54,070 nt of DNA from JBMNQI01 sp050944055 (GTDB taxonomy: Bacteria; Bacillota; Clostridia; Oscillospirales; Oscillospiraceae): NCBI GenBank assembly GCA_050944055.1, contig JBMNQI010000005.1, forward strand, positions 1 to 54,070, in the 5' to 3' direction. Both the position numbers and the translations under genes were made by a program. Below the pieces are notes generated by a model. It ran no database searches, was not told the DNA's origin, and saw only the letters and a list, made by a program, of their open reading frames with translations. Of this stretch, positions 1 through 7,593 are shown piece after piece. How positions within the stretch are numbered: position 1 is the first letter of the stretch; each line of letters opens with the position of its first letter.

Positions 1-795
1 GCTTCCGGCACCGTCGGCGCTATTATGTGCGCGGCCATGTCGGTCGATATGCTGCAGGACGTCGCGGTCCAGGCCCAGGAAGCCGGCATCGTGGTTGTCT
101 ACCTCGGCGCCGAGCCTACGGCTTACCAGATTTCTTCCTGCGTTTATACAGCGTATGAGATTACGGGCATGTGGGCCATCGATATGGCCGAAGCCTGGGC
201 AAAGCAGAATTCCAACGTCAAGAAGGACGACAAGGGCGTTCCCATCGCCATCGACACCTATGACGACATAGTCGACGGCCGCTATCGTTCCAACGCTTTC
301 CGCGACGAGGCGGAGGCCAGCGACATACTGTATGTTTACAACGAGAGCACAAGCTACGGCAACGACGCCCAGAACACAGCATACAACTGGGCGGAGAATA
401 TGATGACCGCCAATCCCGACCTGCGCATCTTCATCTGCTACGAGCCCGACGCCATGAAGGGCGTAACCTCCTACCTCGCACAGTACGCGAAGGACAACAA
501 GCTTGACCTTGCCGACTTCTGCGTCATCAACTGCTACGAGGACAGCGAGACCCCCGCCCTGCTTGAGCAGGCCAAGAACGATCCTTCCAGCACGGCGTTC
601 AAGGGCTACGTCACGTACGGGGCAAGCCCCATCGACACCGGCAAGAAGCTTGCCGAAGAATTCCTCGGCATTGTGGACGGAAGCTGGCCCTACGGTCAGT
701 CGTACTACGACGAGATCAACGCTTATTCAAGCTTCGGATTCTCCCAGCATTGGGAAATGGGTCAGGAAAACCCCGCTTTGAAATATAAATATTAA
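1..795 (+). CDS. Sugar ABC transporter substrate-binding protein, 5' truncated
   Basis: This is the C-terminal part of a periplasmic-binding-protein-like sugar receptor; the reading frame is open from base 1, so the start lies outside the window. About 264 residues remain. It reads like the type-1 sugar-binding fold: alternating hydrophobic strands and helices (IVVVYLGAEP, RIFICYEP, FCVINCYE) and a late YVTYGASP segment near the ligand cleft. The next two genes encode a double ATPase and an RbsC-type permease, so this should be the extracellular receptor of that importer. The ligand cannot be deduced. A perfect hairpin follows the stop and separates it from the ATPase gene, which would let the receptor be made in excess. 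The family assignment is sound and the substrate is unknown. Confidence 0.85.
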   Translation, partial: ASGTVGAIMCAAMSVDMLQDVAVQAQEAGIVVVYLGAEPTAYQISSCVYTAYEITGMWAIDMAEAWAKQNSNVKKDDKGVPIAIDTYDDIVDGRYRSNAFRDEAEASDILYVYNESTSYGNDAQNTAYNWAENMMTANPDLRIFICYEPDAMKGVTSYLAQYAKDNKLDLADFCVINCYEDSETPALLEQAKNDPSSTAFKGYVTYGASPIDTGKKLAEEFLGIVDGSWPYGQSYYDEINAYSSFGFSQHWEMGQENPALKYKY

Positions 796-826
796 TCACT
801 GCGGCTCCTGGCATACGTTTTTCGGT

Positions 827-860
827 AAAGAGGTACAGGCTGAGCCCTGTACCTCTTTTG
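827..860 (+). terminator. Intercistronic hairpin between receptor and ATPase genes
   Basis: A perfect 13-bp stem (827-839 with 846-858) with a 6-nt loop ends in a short T run (856-859). It lies between two genes of one operon. It probably works as a partial terminator or as an mRNA 3'-end stabiliser that raises the binding protein relative to the ATPase. Confidence 0.75.
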
Positions 861-889
861 AAAAGCGCCTGAAAGAGGTGTATTCCAAT

Positions 890-2398
890 TTGAAAACTGA
901 ACCTGTACTTTCACTGAAAGGCATAACTAAATACTACCCCGGCGTAATTGCTCTGGATAACGTGTCGATCGACTTTCAGGCCGGCGAAGTGCACGCCATA
1001 GTAGGCGAAAACGGGGCCGGCAAATCGACCTTCATCAAGACCATAACCGGCGCTATACAGCCCGAAAAGGGAACAATAAAGGTCCACCACGACGAATACC
1101 ACTTTATGACCGCCGCGCTCGCGAGAAAGCACGGCATAGAGTGCATCTACCAGGAATTCAATCTCATTGATTCCCTGTCCGCCGCTGAAAATATCTGCTA
1201 CGGGAACCGCTACGGGAAGCTTGTAAACCAGAAGGCAATGAACAAGGTGGCCGAGGACGTTTTCAAGCAGTTCGGCATCGACATAGACCCCCGCACTCTT
1301 GTAAGAGACCTGTCGTCAGCGCAGAAGCAGATAATCGAAATAGCAAAGGCGATCACAAAAAGCCCGCGAATTCTTATACTGGACGAGCCGACGGCATCCC
1401 TCACTATTTCCGAGATAGAGATACTTAGGAGAATAATTGATCAGCTCAAGTCTTACGGGGCTACGATCATTTACATATCTCACCGCATGGAGGAAATCTT
1501 CCAGGTTTCCGACCGCGTCTCCGTCCTGAGGGACGGCAAGTATATTATCACGCTCAATACGGCCGAAACAAACCGCCCGGAGCTAATTAAGTACATGGTC
1601 GGCAGGGACCTGTCGGAAAAGTACCCGGTCAGAAACAGCAAGCCGGGCGAGGTCGCGCTCGAGCTTATAAACCTTACGGGCAACGGCGTCGAGAACATCT
1701 CCTTCAAAGCCAGGAGGGGCGAGATACTCGGCATTGCGGGCCTGGTCGGGTCAGGCCGCACGGAGATAATGAAGGTTGTTTACGGAGCCGAGAGAAAGCA
1801 GTGGGGAGACATACTTGTCAACGGCAGAAAGGTCAACATCAAATCCTCGAAAGACGCGATGGAGCTCGGCATCGGATACATACCAGAGGACAGGAAGCGG
1901 GAAGGCTGCTTCCTCATGGAGAGCATCAGCTGGAACATTGTATATAATACGCTCCGGAAAATATCCCGCTTTTTTGTAGTAGACAGGGAAAAGGAAAAGA
2001 AGATCGCGGAGTCCTACTCAAAAAGGCTCAGGATAAAATCACCGTCGCTTAGCCAGAAGGTGATGAATCTGTCCGGAGGCAACCAGCAAAAGGTGGTAGT
2101 GGCAAAGGCGCTGGCCGCGGATACCGAAATTATCATCTTCGATGAACCCACGCGGGGCATAGACGTAGGCGCCAAGCACGAGATATACGATATCATGAAC
2201 GGCCTGTGCGCCGAGGGAAAATGCGTCATCATGGTGACCTCCGACATGGAGGAGCTTATCGGCATGTCGGACCGCATAGTGGTATTCGAGGAGCGCAGGC
2301 TGGCCGGCGAACTGACAAAGGACCAGTTCAGCCAGGAAGCGGTGCTCGAGCTGGCGTCCGGCCCGGCTAAACACGAAAAGACAGAAATGGGGGCTTAG
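890..2398 (+). CDS. Sugar ABC transporter ATP-binding protein, double NBD (RbsA/MglA type)
   Basis: This is the energising subunit of a carbohydrate importer, with two fused nucleotide-binding domains as in RbsA/MglA. The first half has Walker A GENGAGKST (residues 39-47), a degenerate signature LSSAQ, and Walker B ILILDEPTASL. The second half has a degenerate P-loop (GLVGSGRTE), a good signature LSGGNQQK and Walker B IIIFDEPTRGID, the asymmetry usual in this family. The start chosen is TTG at 890: AGAGGTG at 874-880 stands 9 nt before it. A GTG at 878 is in frame but lies inside that ribosome binding site. The length, 502 residues, is normal. The permease gene follows after 5 nt. The substrate is unknown. 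Confidence 0.93.
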   Translation: MKTEPVLSLKGITKYYPGVIALDNVSIDFQAGEVHAIVGENGAGKSTFIKTITGAIQPEKGTIKVHHDEYHFMTAALARKHGIECIYQEFNLIDSLSAAENICYGNRYGKLVNQKAMNKVAEDVFKQFGIDIDPRTLVRDLSSAQKQIIEIAKAITKSPRILILDEPTASLTISEIEILRRIIDQLKSYGATIIYISHRMEEIFQVSDRVSVLRDGKYIITLNTAETNRPELIKYMVGRDLSEKYPVRNSKPGEVALELINLTGNGVENISFKARRGEILGIAGLVGSGRTEIMKVVYGAERKQWGDILVNGRKVNIKSSKDAMELGIGYIPEDRKREGCFLMESISWNIVYNTLRKISRFFVVDREKEKKIAESYSKRLRIKSPSLSQKVMNLSGGNQQKVVVAKALAADTEIIIFDEPTRGIDVGAKHEIYDIMNGLCAEGKCVIMVTSDMEELIGMSDRIVVFEERRLAGELTKDQFSQEAVLELASGPAKHEKTEMGA

Positions 2399-2403
2399 CG
2401 GCC

Positions 2404-3426
2404 ATGAAGAATAAACCAATCTCAACATTTGTTCGCGACTATATCATGTACATTGTCTTCGTGATACTTGTCGTTATATTCGCGATCGTAACAAAGGGAA
2501 CCTTCCTTAATTTACAGAACCTTATCAATATCATCAATCAGAACGTATATCTCATCATAATCGGAGTGGGCATAACTTTCATCATGCTCGCCGGAGGGCT
2601 GGACCTTTCAATAGGTTATCAGGTCTCGACTATCGCCGTTATAATGGGTTTGATGGCCAGAAGCGGAGTCAGCACGCCTGTCATAATCATAACCGGCCTT
2701 TTTATGGGCATTTTTCTGGGCACGGCCAACGGCGCTATATACGCGAGGCTGAAGGTCTTCCCGTTCATGATCACGCTCGCGATGCAGTACGTGCTCAACG
2801 GGGTCACATACCTGCTCTCCAACTCTAAGACCTTCAGGGACTTCGACAGCGCCTTCAACTTCCTCGGCGGCTATAAGCTGAGCATCGGCAGTATTACCTT
2901 CCCAGTCTCCATAGTCTTCATGATAATAATTCTCTGCGTCGGGTCGTTCATACTTAACAGGACTTACTTCGGGCGCAATATATACGCGCTCGGTTCAAAC
3001 CCTGACGCGGTCTCGCTCTCAGGCGTCAGCGTCGCCAAAATGAGGGTGCTGGTATTCGGCATAGCCGGTATCTTTGTCAGCCTCGGAGCCATTATCGTAG
3101 CGGGGCGCATAGGCGCTTCCAGCTCGGGTACGGGTATAGGTTCCGAATTCACCGTAATGGCCGGCGCAATGCTCGGCGGCATAAAGATGGGCGGCGGCGG
3201 CGGCAAAATCAACAATATGGTCGTCGGCATGCTTATAATCGGCCTTCTGGACAACGGCATGAATCTGATGAACCTGAACGTCTACTGGCAGGACGTGGCC
3301 AAGGGAATCGTCCTCTTCCTCGCCATCACGATCGACGTGCTGCAGACGGAAAACGCCGCCAAAAGGGCAAAGCTGGTCATGGGGCGGCAGCCGGAACCGG
3401 TTCAGTCTGCAGAGCAGGTATCCTAG
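2404..3426 (+). CDS. Sugar ABC transporter permease (RbsC family)
   Basis: This is an integral membrane subunit of the same importer, 340 residues with about 8-10 hydrophobic segments. It carries the family's conserved stretch GGLDLSIG (about residues 62-69), which follows the second membrane helix in RbsC/AraH/MglC-type permeases, and a Gly-rich loop (LGGIKMGGGGGK) before the last helices. It follows the ATPase gene by 5 nt and ends the operon; a 15-bp hairpin terminator lies 65 nt downstream. Only one permease gene is visible, so it would act as a homodimer. The family is clear and the sugar is unknown. Confidence 0.93.
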   Translation: MKNKPISTFVRDYIMYIVFVILVVIFAIVTKGTFLNLQNLINIINQNVYLIIIGVGITFIMLAGGLDLSIGYQVSTIAVIMGLMARSGVSTPVIIITGLFMGIFLGTANGAIYARLKVFPFMITLAMQYVLNGVTYLLSNSKTFRDFDSAFNFLGGYKLSIGSITFPVSIVFMIIILCVGSFILNRTYFGRNIYALGSNPDAVSLSGVSVAKMRVLVFGIAGIFVSLGAIIVAGRIGASSSGTGIGSEFTVMAGAMLGGIKMGGGGGKINNMVVGMLIIGLLDNGMNLMNLNVYWQDVAKGIVLFLAITIDVLQTENAAKRAKLVMGRQPEPVQSAEQVS

Positions 3427-3490
3427 AATGTCGGCAGCCGGCATGGCGGATCCCCGCCGGTTATAATAGGAATCATCCCCCCTATTCCGC

Positions 3491-3526
3491 GGAAAGCCCG
3501 CTTCGTAATCGAAGCGGGCTTTCCGT
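3491..3526 (+). terminator. Terminator hairpin after the sugar ABC operon
   Basis: A perfect 15-bp stem (3491-3505 with 3510-3524) has a 4-nt TAAT loop. The T run is short, but the stem is long. It lies between convergent genes and could serve both. Confidence 0.75.
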
Positions 3527-3626
3527 ATGCTAAAGCTTATTGTCGCGACGGGGCCATGCCGCGGATGCGCTGCGCGTGCCGTTTTTGGCCGCTTCCTCTC
3601 GGCTATCCCGCCGCTTCTTATGAGTT

Positions 3627-4898
3627 TTAATACCTGCACCATATAAACCAGACCAGCAGATAGCCCGTAATAACGGCGGAGAGCGTAAACGGTACGCTTA
3701 TCTTCATAAACTTCCCGGTGCTGACATCATAACCCTCTTTGCGAAGTATCCCGAGGCCCGCTATATTTGCCGAGGCGCCTATCGGCGTAAGATTCCCCCC
3801 GAGCGTCGCTCCGGAGAGGAGCCCGAAATACAGAAGCGTCGGGTTGACGTCGAGGAGGGCCGCGATGCCTGATACGACGGGCAGCATTGTGGCCACATAG
3901 GGTATATTGTCGATAAACGCCGAGAGCAGAACGGAGGCCCAGACGATGAGGGAGTACATCGCGAAAATATTGTTCCCGCTGATTTTGACGAAAAGCCCGG
4001 CGATTGCGTCCACTACGCCCGCCTTTGTTATACCGGCGACAACAATGAAAAGGCCGATAAGCAGGCAAAGCGTAAAGTAATCAACGGACTTGAGGGCTTC
4101 CCTCACCCCGTTAAGCCCTTTCCCCCGGACTGTTTCCCTTATAAGGCAGATAATAAACAGCGCCATGCATATATAGCCGTTCGTGTTTTCCGGCTTATTC
4201 TTTATGAAGGACGCGAGTATAAGCAGGACTACGGTCCCCAGCAGCATAACCGTCGGGAAGTAATCCGTGACCTCCGCCCTGAAGCCGAGCTTGATTTTTT
4301 GGTTCTCCTTACGTAATACGACCATCAGCACAAGCGTTGCTGCAATTGCGCTGATTTCAACCACCCAGAACATGCCCGGCCTGCCGCGGCATACGAAAAA
4401 ATCCAGAAAGTCGAGTTCGGCGTAGCCGCCGAGGAGGATTGAGGTCGTATCGCCCACAAGCGTGGCGGCGCCCTGGAGGTTGGCCGATATCGAGATAGCT
4501 ATTATGCTGTTGACCGGAGAAGCATTCAGCTTTTTGGATATGGTAAGTGCTACGGGCGCAACCATCAGCACGGTGGCGACGTTGTCGACGAAAGCGGAAA
4601 TAATGCCGGCAAACAGGGACAGCGCTATTATCGCCCACTTCATATTCGGCATTTTTTGAATTATGACGTCGGCAAGCAGGGCCGGCATCTTAGATTCAAT
4701 AAAAAAATAAACCACGCCCATCGTGCCCGCAATCATCATAATCACGTTCCAGTTGACCACGGAGAACACTTCATTGAGCGGGAGTATGCCGAGTATAACA
4801 AATAAAGCGGCGGATGCTAAAGCAATATAAGCCCTGTACTTTGGCAGCGCCATCAGCAAAACGTATGTGAGCAGGAAAATCGCGAGCGCTTTAATCAT
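3627..4898 (-). CDS. ArsB/NhaD/SLC13-type ion permease
   Basis: This is a polytopic membrane transporter of the ion-transporter superfamily that includes ArsB, NhaD and CitM. It has 423 residues and about 11 hydrophobic segments in two related halves. Each half carries the family's re-entrant-loop type motif: FVDNVATVLM with GAATLVGD in the first half, and FIDNIPYVATMLP with GATLGGNLTPIGAS in the second. These Asn/Thr-rich loops normally bind substrate and ions. The substrate could be arsenite, a carboxylate or Na+/H+, and the sequence does not decide. No arsenic-resistance genes are nearby. The start is supported by AGAGGAAAG upstream, and a good promoter lies at 4942-4969. Confidence 0.85.
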   Translation of the reverse strand: MIKALAIFLLTYVLLMALPKYRAYIALASAALFVILGILPLNEVFSVVNWNVIMMIAGTMGVVYFFIESKMPALLADVIIQKMPNMKWAIIALSLFAGIISAFVDNVATVLMVAPVALTISKKLNASPVNSIIAISISANLQGAATLVGDTTSILLGGYAELDFLDFFVCRGRPGMFWVVEISAIAATLVLMVVLRKENQKIKLGFRAEVTDYFPTVMLLGTVVLLILASFIKNKPENTNGYICMALFIICLIRETVRGKGLNGVREALKSVDYFTLCLLIGLFIVVAGITKAGVVDAIAGLFVKISGNNIFAMYSLIVWASVLLSAFIDNIPYVATMLPVVSGIAALLDVNPTLLYFGLLSGATLGGNLTPIGASANIAGLGILRKEGYDVSTGKFMKISVPFTLSAVITGYLLVWFIWCRY

Positions 4899-4931
4899 AT
4901 AAAACTTTCCTCTTAATTATTTGTTTAAGCC

Positions 4932-4969
4932 AACGTTTGCTATTATAAACGTTCCGCGCATTTATGCAA
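4932..4969 (-). promoter_or_regulatory. Promoter and operator-like palindrome upstream of the ion permease
   Basis: On the minus strand, TTGCAT (4969-4964) and TATAAT (4947-4942) are separated by 16 nt. A perfect 7-bp inverted repeat AACGTTT/AAACGTT (4932-4938 and 4947-4953) overlaps the -10 box, as expected for a repressor site. Confidence 0.6.
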
Positions 4970-5073
4970 GTACAAAATTTTGCGGCGGAAAGCTCGTGCG
5001 CCGCAGCCGGCAGCTCATGAATAATTGATATTAAATGTGCAGACAGTATAAAGAAACAGTAGGGGGTTCTCCT

Positions 5074-5304
5074 GTGAAGCCAAATCCTGACAACCGGAAA
5101 GACAACGTGGAAAGAATCCAGAAAAATATTAGCAACACCATACGCAATATTGAGATGGCCGAAGAGATGATGGCAAAGACCGATAACCCGAAAACCATAG
5201 AGGAGCTCAGAATAAAAAACGAGCGGCGCAGAGAGGCCCTCGACGGCCTGCGCAAGGAAATAAAGGACGAAAACGACGCCAGAGAAAAAGGGTACAAGTC
5301 CTGA
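5074..5304 (+). CDS. tlp: Small acid-soluble spore protein Tlp
   Basis: This is a thioredoxin-like-protein (Tlp) family SASP, made in the forespore and stored in the spore core. It is 76 residues and highly charged, with the family pattern in order: PNPDNRKDNVERIQ at the N terminus, the NTIRNIEMAEEMMA helix, KNERRREALDGLRKEIKDE, and the terminal ARE-KGYK. The start chosen is GTG at 5074, with AGGGGG 7 nt upstream; an ATG at 5035 is in frame but has no ribosome binding site and would add residues not seen in the family. A terminator hairpin follows. This gene is direct evidence that the organism forms endospores. Confidence 0.9.
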   Translation: MKPNPDNRKDNVERIQKNISNTIRNIEMAEEMMAKTDNPKTIEELRIKNERRREALDGLRKEIKDENDAREKGYKS

Positions 5305-5328
5305 GTGCATAGCCCAAACAGCAAACAA

Positions 5329-5362
5329 ACCGAAGTGCTCATCAGACACTTCGGTTCTGTTT
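5329..5362 (+). terminator. Terminator after tlp
   Basis: A 9-bp stem (5329-5337 with 5347-5355) is followed by a T-rich tail. Confidence 0.75.
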
Positions 5363-5378
5363 TGGCAAAGAGTTAAAT

Positions 5379-5545
5379 CCATTCTGCCCAATGGTATTAC
5401 AGGATCGCCCCCGCATACGCTGTGAAAGGTGAATTTCAGCTTCCCAAGCTGAATACGAGGGATCACCATACATGTGGTGAAAAGCATATAGCGCTTGGTT
5501 CGGGACCAAGAGACCTCGGGATCATCCGTGCTCATGCGAGAAATT
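5379..5545 (+). ncRNA. Candidate structured non-coding RNA, family not identified
   Basis: There is no convincing ORF here, but the stretch can be folded from nested perfect helices. They are CCATT/AATGG (5379-5383/5390-5394), CGCAT/ATGCG (5412-5416/5534-5538), TTCAGCTT/AAGCTGAA with a 3-nt loop (5435-5442/5446-5453), and CGAGG/CCTCG (5456-5460/5514-5518). The last helix encloses TCACCA/TGGTGA (5463-5468/5475-5480) and CTTGGT/ACCAAG (5494-5499/5505-5510). The helices nest without conflict, which is more than chance hairpins would give. The strand is inferred from the flanking plus-strand genes. It might be one of the Bacillota intergenic RNAs such as the raiA motif, but I cannot confirm that by eye. 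Confidence 0.5.
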
Positions 5546-5596
5546 CTTCTACATATTATTTACCGCGCATAAATAAATAAGCGCGGAGGTGTTAAT

Positions 5597-5767
5597 ATGG
5601 ATTTGAGTTCAATTGAGAAGTTTTATAATCAATATGGTATTAAGAATAATCCTGACCAAACAATTCAAAATACTCTCGTATCTTCTTTTAAGCATGAAAT
5701 GCCGAGTGCTTATAAGAAAGTCGATTTGAAATGTGATACGAAGACAATGCCGCAAAAGAATACCTAA
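5597..5767 (+). CDS. Small hypothetical protein, 56 aa
   Basis: This is a short ORF of 56 residues beginning MDLSSIEKFYNQYG, rich in Asn, Lys and Gln, with no signal peptide, membrane segment or motif I recognise. It is supported by an excellent ribosome binding site (GGAGGTG at 5585-5591, 5 nt before ATG) and is followed by a terminator hairpin at 5829-5862. Its base composition is much more AT-rich than the surrounding genes, which suggests foreign origin or a small peptide under different constraint. It lies directly downstream of the folded RNA candidate. The function is unknown. Confidence 0.55.
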   Translation: MDLSSIEKFYNQYGIKNNPDQTIQNTLVSSFKHEMPSAYKKVDLKCDTKTMPQKNT

Positions 5768-5828
5768 ATAGACTAAGCAACTCCCCCTTGATTAGAGGTG
5801 GAGGAAATTATTCTTACATCAATAATAA

Positions 5829-5862
5829 CCCCTCACCGATTGATAGCCGGTGGGGGATTTTT
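5829..5862 (+). terminator. Terminator after the 56-aa ORF
   Basis: CCCC-T-CACCG (5829-5838) pairs with CGGTG-GGGG (5848-5856), with a single bulged T, followed by ATTTTT. Confidence 0.75.
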
Positions 5863-5900
5863 GTGCGAAAACAAAGTGTGTACTCTAGTGTGTACCATAA

Positions 5901-5935
5901 AAAACCCTGTGTCAATTGATAACACAGGGTTTTTC
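5901..5935. terminator. Bidirectional terminator downstream of the tRNA pair
   Basis: A 12-bp stem (5901-5912 with 5922-5933) has A and T runs on its two sides. It lies directly after the 3' end of the minus-strand tRNA pair and can also stop plus-strand transcripts. Confidence 0.75.
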
Positions 5936-5938
5936 CTA

Positions 5939-6023
5939 TGGTGGAGGAGGGTGGATTCGAACCACCGAAGTCACTGACAACAGATTTACAGTCTGCCCCC
6001 TTTGGCCGCTCGGGAACTCCTCC
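5939..6023 (-). tRNA. tRNA-Tyr (GTA)
   Basis: This is a class II tRNA of 85 nt including an encoded CCA. The acceptor stem is GGAGGAG (6023-6017) paired with CTCCTCC (5949-5943), followed by discriminator A and CCA. The anticodon loop CTGTAAA gives GTA. It has the long variable arm expected for tRNA-Tyr, and a T arm containing GGTTCGAATCC. Confidence 0.95.
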
Positions 6024-6032
6024 ATATAAATT

Positions 6033-6108
6033 TGGAGCTGGTGGACGGACTTGAACCCCCGACCTGCTGATTACAAATCAGCTGCTCTACCGACTGAGCT
6101 ACACCAGC
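6033..6108 (-). tRNA. tRNA-Thr (TGT)
   Basis: This is a class I tRNA of 76 nt with encoded CCA. The acceptor is GCTGGTG (6108-6102) with CACCAGC (6043-6037), discriminator T. The anticodon stem CTGAT/ATCAG encloses the loop TTTGTAA, anticodon TGT. It is transcribed with tRNA-Tyr, 9 nt apart. Confidence 0.95.
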
Positions 6109-6262
6109 TAATTTTTGGCCGGTCTGGCCAGCCGCAAAAGAAATATTAACAGATAGGGTTTGCCTTGTCAAGTCAATTTTTTGGAAGCCCGCCTATTATG
6201 TGATTTTTCACCGCCCCGGTGGGCGGAAAGCGGATAGCTGAGGAATTTTTCCAAATAATATC

Positions 6263-6319
6263 TTGACAGCGCTTTATTTATGGTGTACTGTATTATTATC
6301 ACTAATACAGATAATACAC
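6263..6319 (+). promoter_or_regulatory. Promoter and operator palindrome of the GntR-ABC operon
   Basis: A consensus -35 TTGACA (6263-6268) is followed after 17 nt by a weak -10 (TACTGT, 6286-6291). A perfect 8-bp inverted repeat CTGTATTA/TAATACAG (6288-6295 and 6303-6310, 7-nt spacer) covers the -10 and the likely start site. Outer GTGTA (6283-6287) and TACAC (6315-6319) add near symmetry. This fits autorepression by the GntR-type regulator encoded 19 nt further on. Confidence 0.65.
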
Positions 6320-6337
6320 ATGCTGGGGAGTGATGCT

Positions 6338-6700
6338 ATGATCAGCTTAAACTACCGCGACTCCCGACCGATATACGAGCAGATACGCGACGAGCTAAGG
6401 AAGCTCGCGCTGTCCGGAGGGCTGAACCCGGGCGACAAGCTGCCCTCGGTGCGCGAACTTGCTTCCAGCCTTTCCATCAACCCGAATACGATTCAGCGTG
6501 CATACCGGGAGCTTGAGGCGGAAGGCTACATCTATTCCGTCGCCGGTAAAGGCAGCTTTGTCGCGCCGCTTAGCGCCGTCGGGGACAAGCGCAGGCAGGA
6601 ACTTCTTGAAAAATTCTCGGAAGCTGCAGAAGAGCTTCGCGCAATCGGAGCCGGACGCGACGAGCTTTCTGCGCGCCTTGAGGAGGTTTATAAGAAATGA
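6338..6700 (+). CDS. GntR-family regulator, YtrA subfamily
   Basis: This is a short 120-residue GntR-type transcription factor. The winged-helix domain fills residues 1-70 (RPIYEQIRDELRKLALSG, KLPSVRELASSL, NTIQRAYRELEAEGYI, and the wing GKGSFV), leaving only about 45 helical residues for dimerisation. That short tail defines the YtrA subfamily, which usually represses an adjacent ABC transporter operon in response to cell-envelope stress. The ATG at 6338 is preferred, with GGGGAG 7 nt before it; an upstream in-frame start at 6263 would overlap the -35 box. Its stop overlaps the ATPase start by 4 nt (ATGA). The palindrome upstream suggests autoregulation. Confidence 0.9.
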   Translation: MISLNYRDSRPIYEQIRDELRKLALSGGLNPGDKLPSVRELASSLSINPNTIQRAYRELEAEGYIYSVAGKGSFVAPLSAVGDKRRQELLEKFSEAAEELRAIGAGRDELSARLEEVYKK

Positions 6701-7593
6701 TCGAAATACGCGAACTTGTCAAAACATTTGACGGTTTCAGGGCTCTTGACGGCGTCTCACTGACCGTTCCGGAAGGCTCAGTTTACGGCCTCGTCGGCCC
6801 AAACGGGGCCGGCAAGAGCACTCTTATCCGCCATTTGGCCGGCATTATGAGGCCCGACTCGGGAACCGTCAGAATCGGCGGCGAGCAGGTCTGGGAAAAC
6901 CCTGCCGTCAAAGGGCGGATTGCCGTTATCCCGGACGATATTTACTTCTTCCTGCAGGCGAGCGTGCGCGAGATGATGCGTTTCTACAGCGGCATTTACG
7001 CGGATTTTGACATGGAGCGCTACGAAACGCTTCGCTCGGTCTTCACCGAGGTCGACGAGAAACGCCCCATACGCCGCCTCTCAAAGGGCATGCAGAAGCA
7101 ATCCGCCTTCTGGCTGGCCCTGTGCTGCCGCCCCCGCGTCCTCATACTCGACGAGCCCGTCGACGGCCTCGACCCCGTCATGCGCCGGCAGGTGTGGAGC
7201 CTGATCATGAGCGACGTTGCCGAGTGCGGCACCACGGTGCTGGTCTCCTCGCATAACCTGCGCGAGCTTGAGGATGTCTGCGACCATGTCGGGATCATGA
7301 ACCACGGGAAAATGCTTCTGGAGCGTTCCCTCGACCAGCTTCAGGAGAGCCTGGTAAAGCTTCAGATCATACTGCCGGAGGGCGCAAAAATTCCCGAACG
7401 CTTCGAGGTCCTGCACCGCTCCGACATCGGGCGAGTCTTGACTCTTATTATACGCGGCGATTCCGACGAGGTAACCGGGGAGCTGAAGGCTTTGCAGCCT
7501 CCGCTGCTTGACGTCCTGCCGCTATCTCTTGAAGAGATTTTCATATACGAACTGGGAGGTGCCGATTATGCGGTCAAAGACGTCATTCTCTGA
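6697..7593 (+). CDS. ABC transporter ATP-binding protein (YtrB-like)
   Basis: This is the ATPase of an export-type ABC transporter, 298 residues. It shows Walker A GPNGAGKST (about residues 33-41), a variant signature LSKGMQKQ, Walker B VLILDEPVDGLDP, and the switch histidine in VSSHNLRELED. The LSKGM signature and the C-terminal extension of about 80 residues resemble ATPases regulated by YtrA-type repressors. It overlaps gntR by 4 nt and the permease gene by 26 nt, so the three proteins are translationally coupled. The substrate is unknown; envelope-active compounds are the usual suggestion for this class. Confidence 0.92.
   Translation: MIEIRELVKTFDGFRALDGVSLTVPEGSVYGLVGPNGAGKSTLIRHLAGIMRPDSGTVRIGGEQVWENPAVKGRIAVIPDDIYFFLQASVREMMRFYSGIYADFDMERYETLRSVFTEVDEKRPIRRLSKGMQKQSAFWLALCCRPRVLILDEPVDGLDPVMRRQVWSLIMSDVAECGTTVLVSSHNLRELEDVCDHVGIMNHGKMLLERSLDQLQESLVKLQIILPEGAKIPERFEVLHRSDIGRVLTLIIRGDSDEVTGELKALQPPLLDVLPLSLEEIFIYELGGADYAVKDVIL

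Noticed and set aside
4891..5535. Minus-strand ORF of 214 aa across tlp and the folded RNA stretch
   Set aside because: It has no ribosome binding site, runs antisense to a clear tlp gene and owes its openness to composition. The region's pairing pattern fits an RNA better.
5986..6171. Minus-strand ORF over the tRNA genes
   Set aside because: It is a translation of the tRNA-Thr gene and part of tRNA-Tyr; the tRNA folds are complete, so it is not coding.
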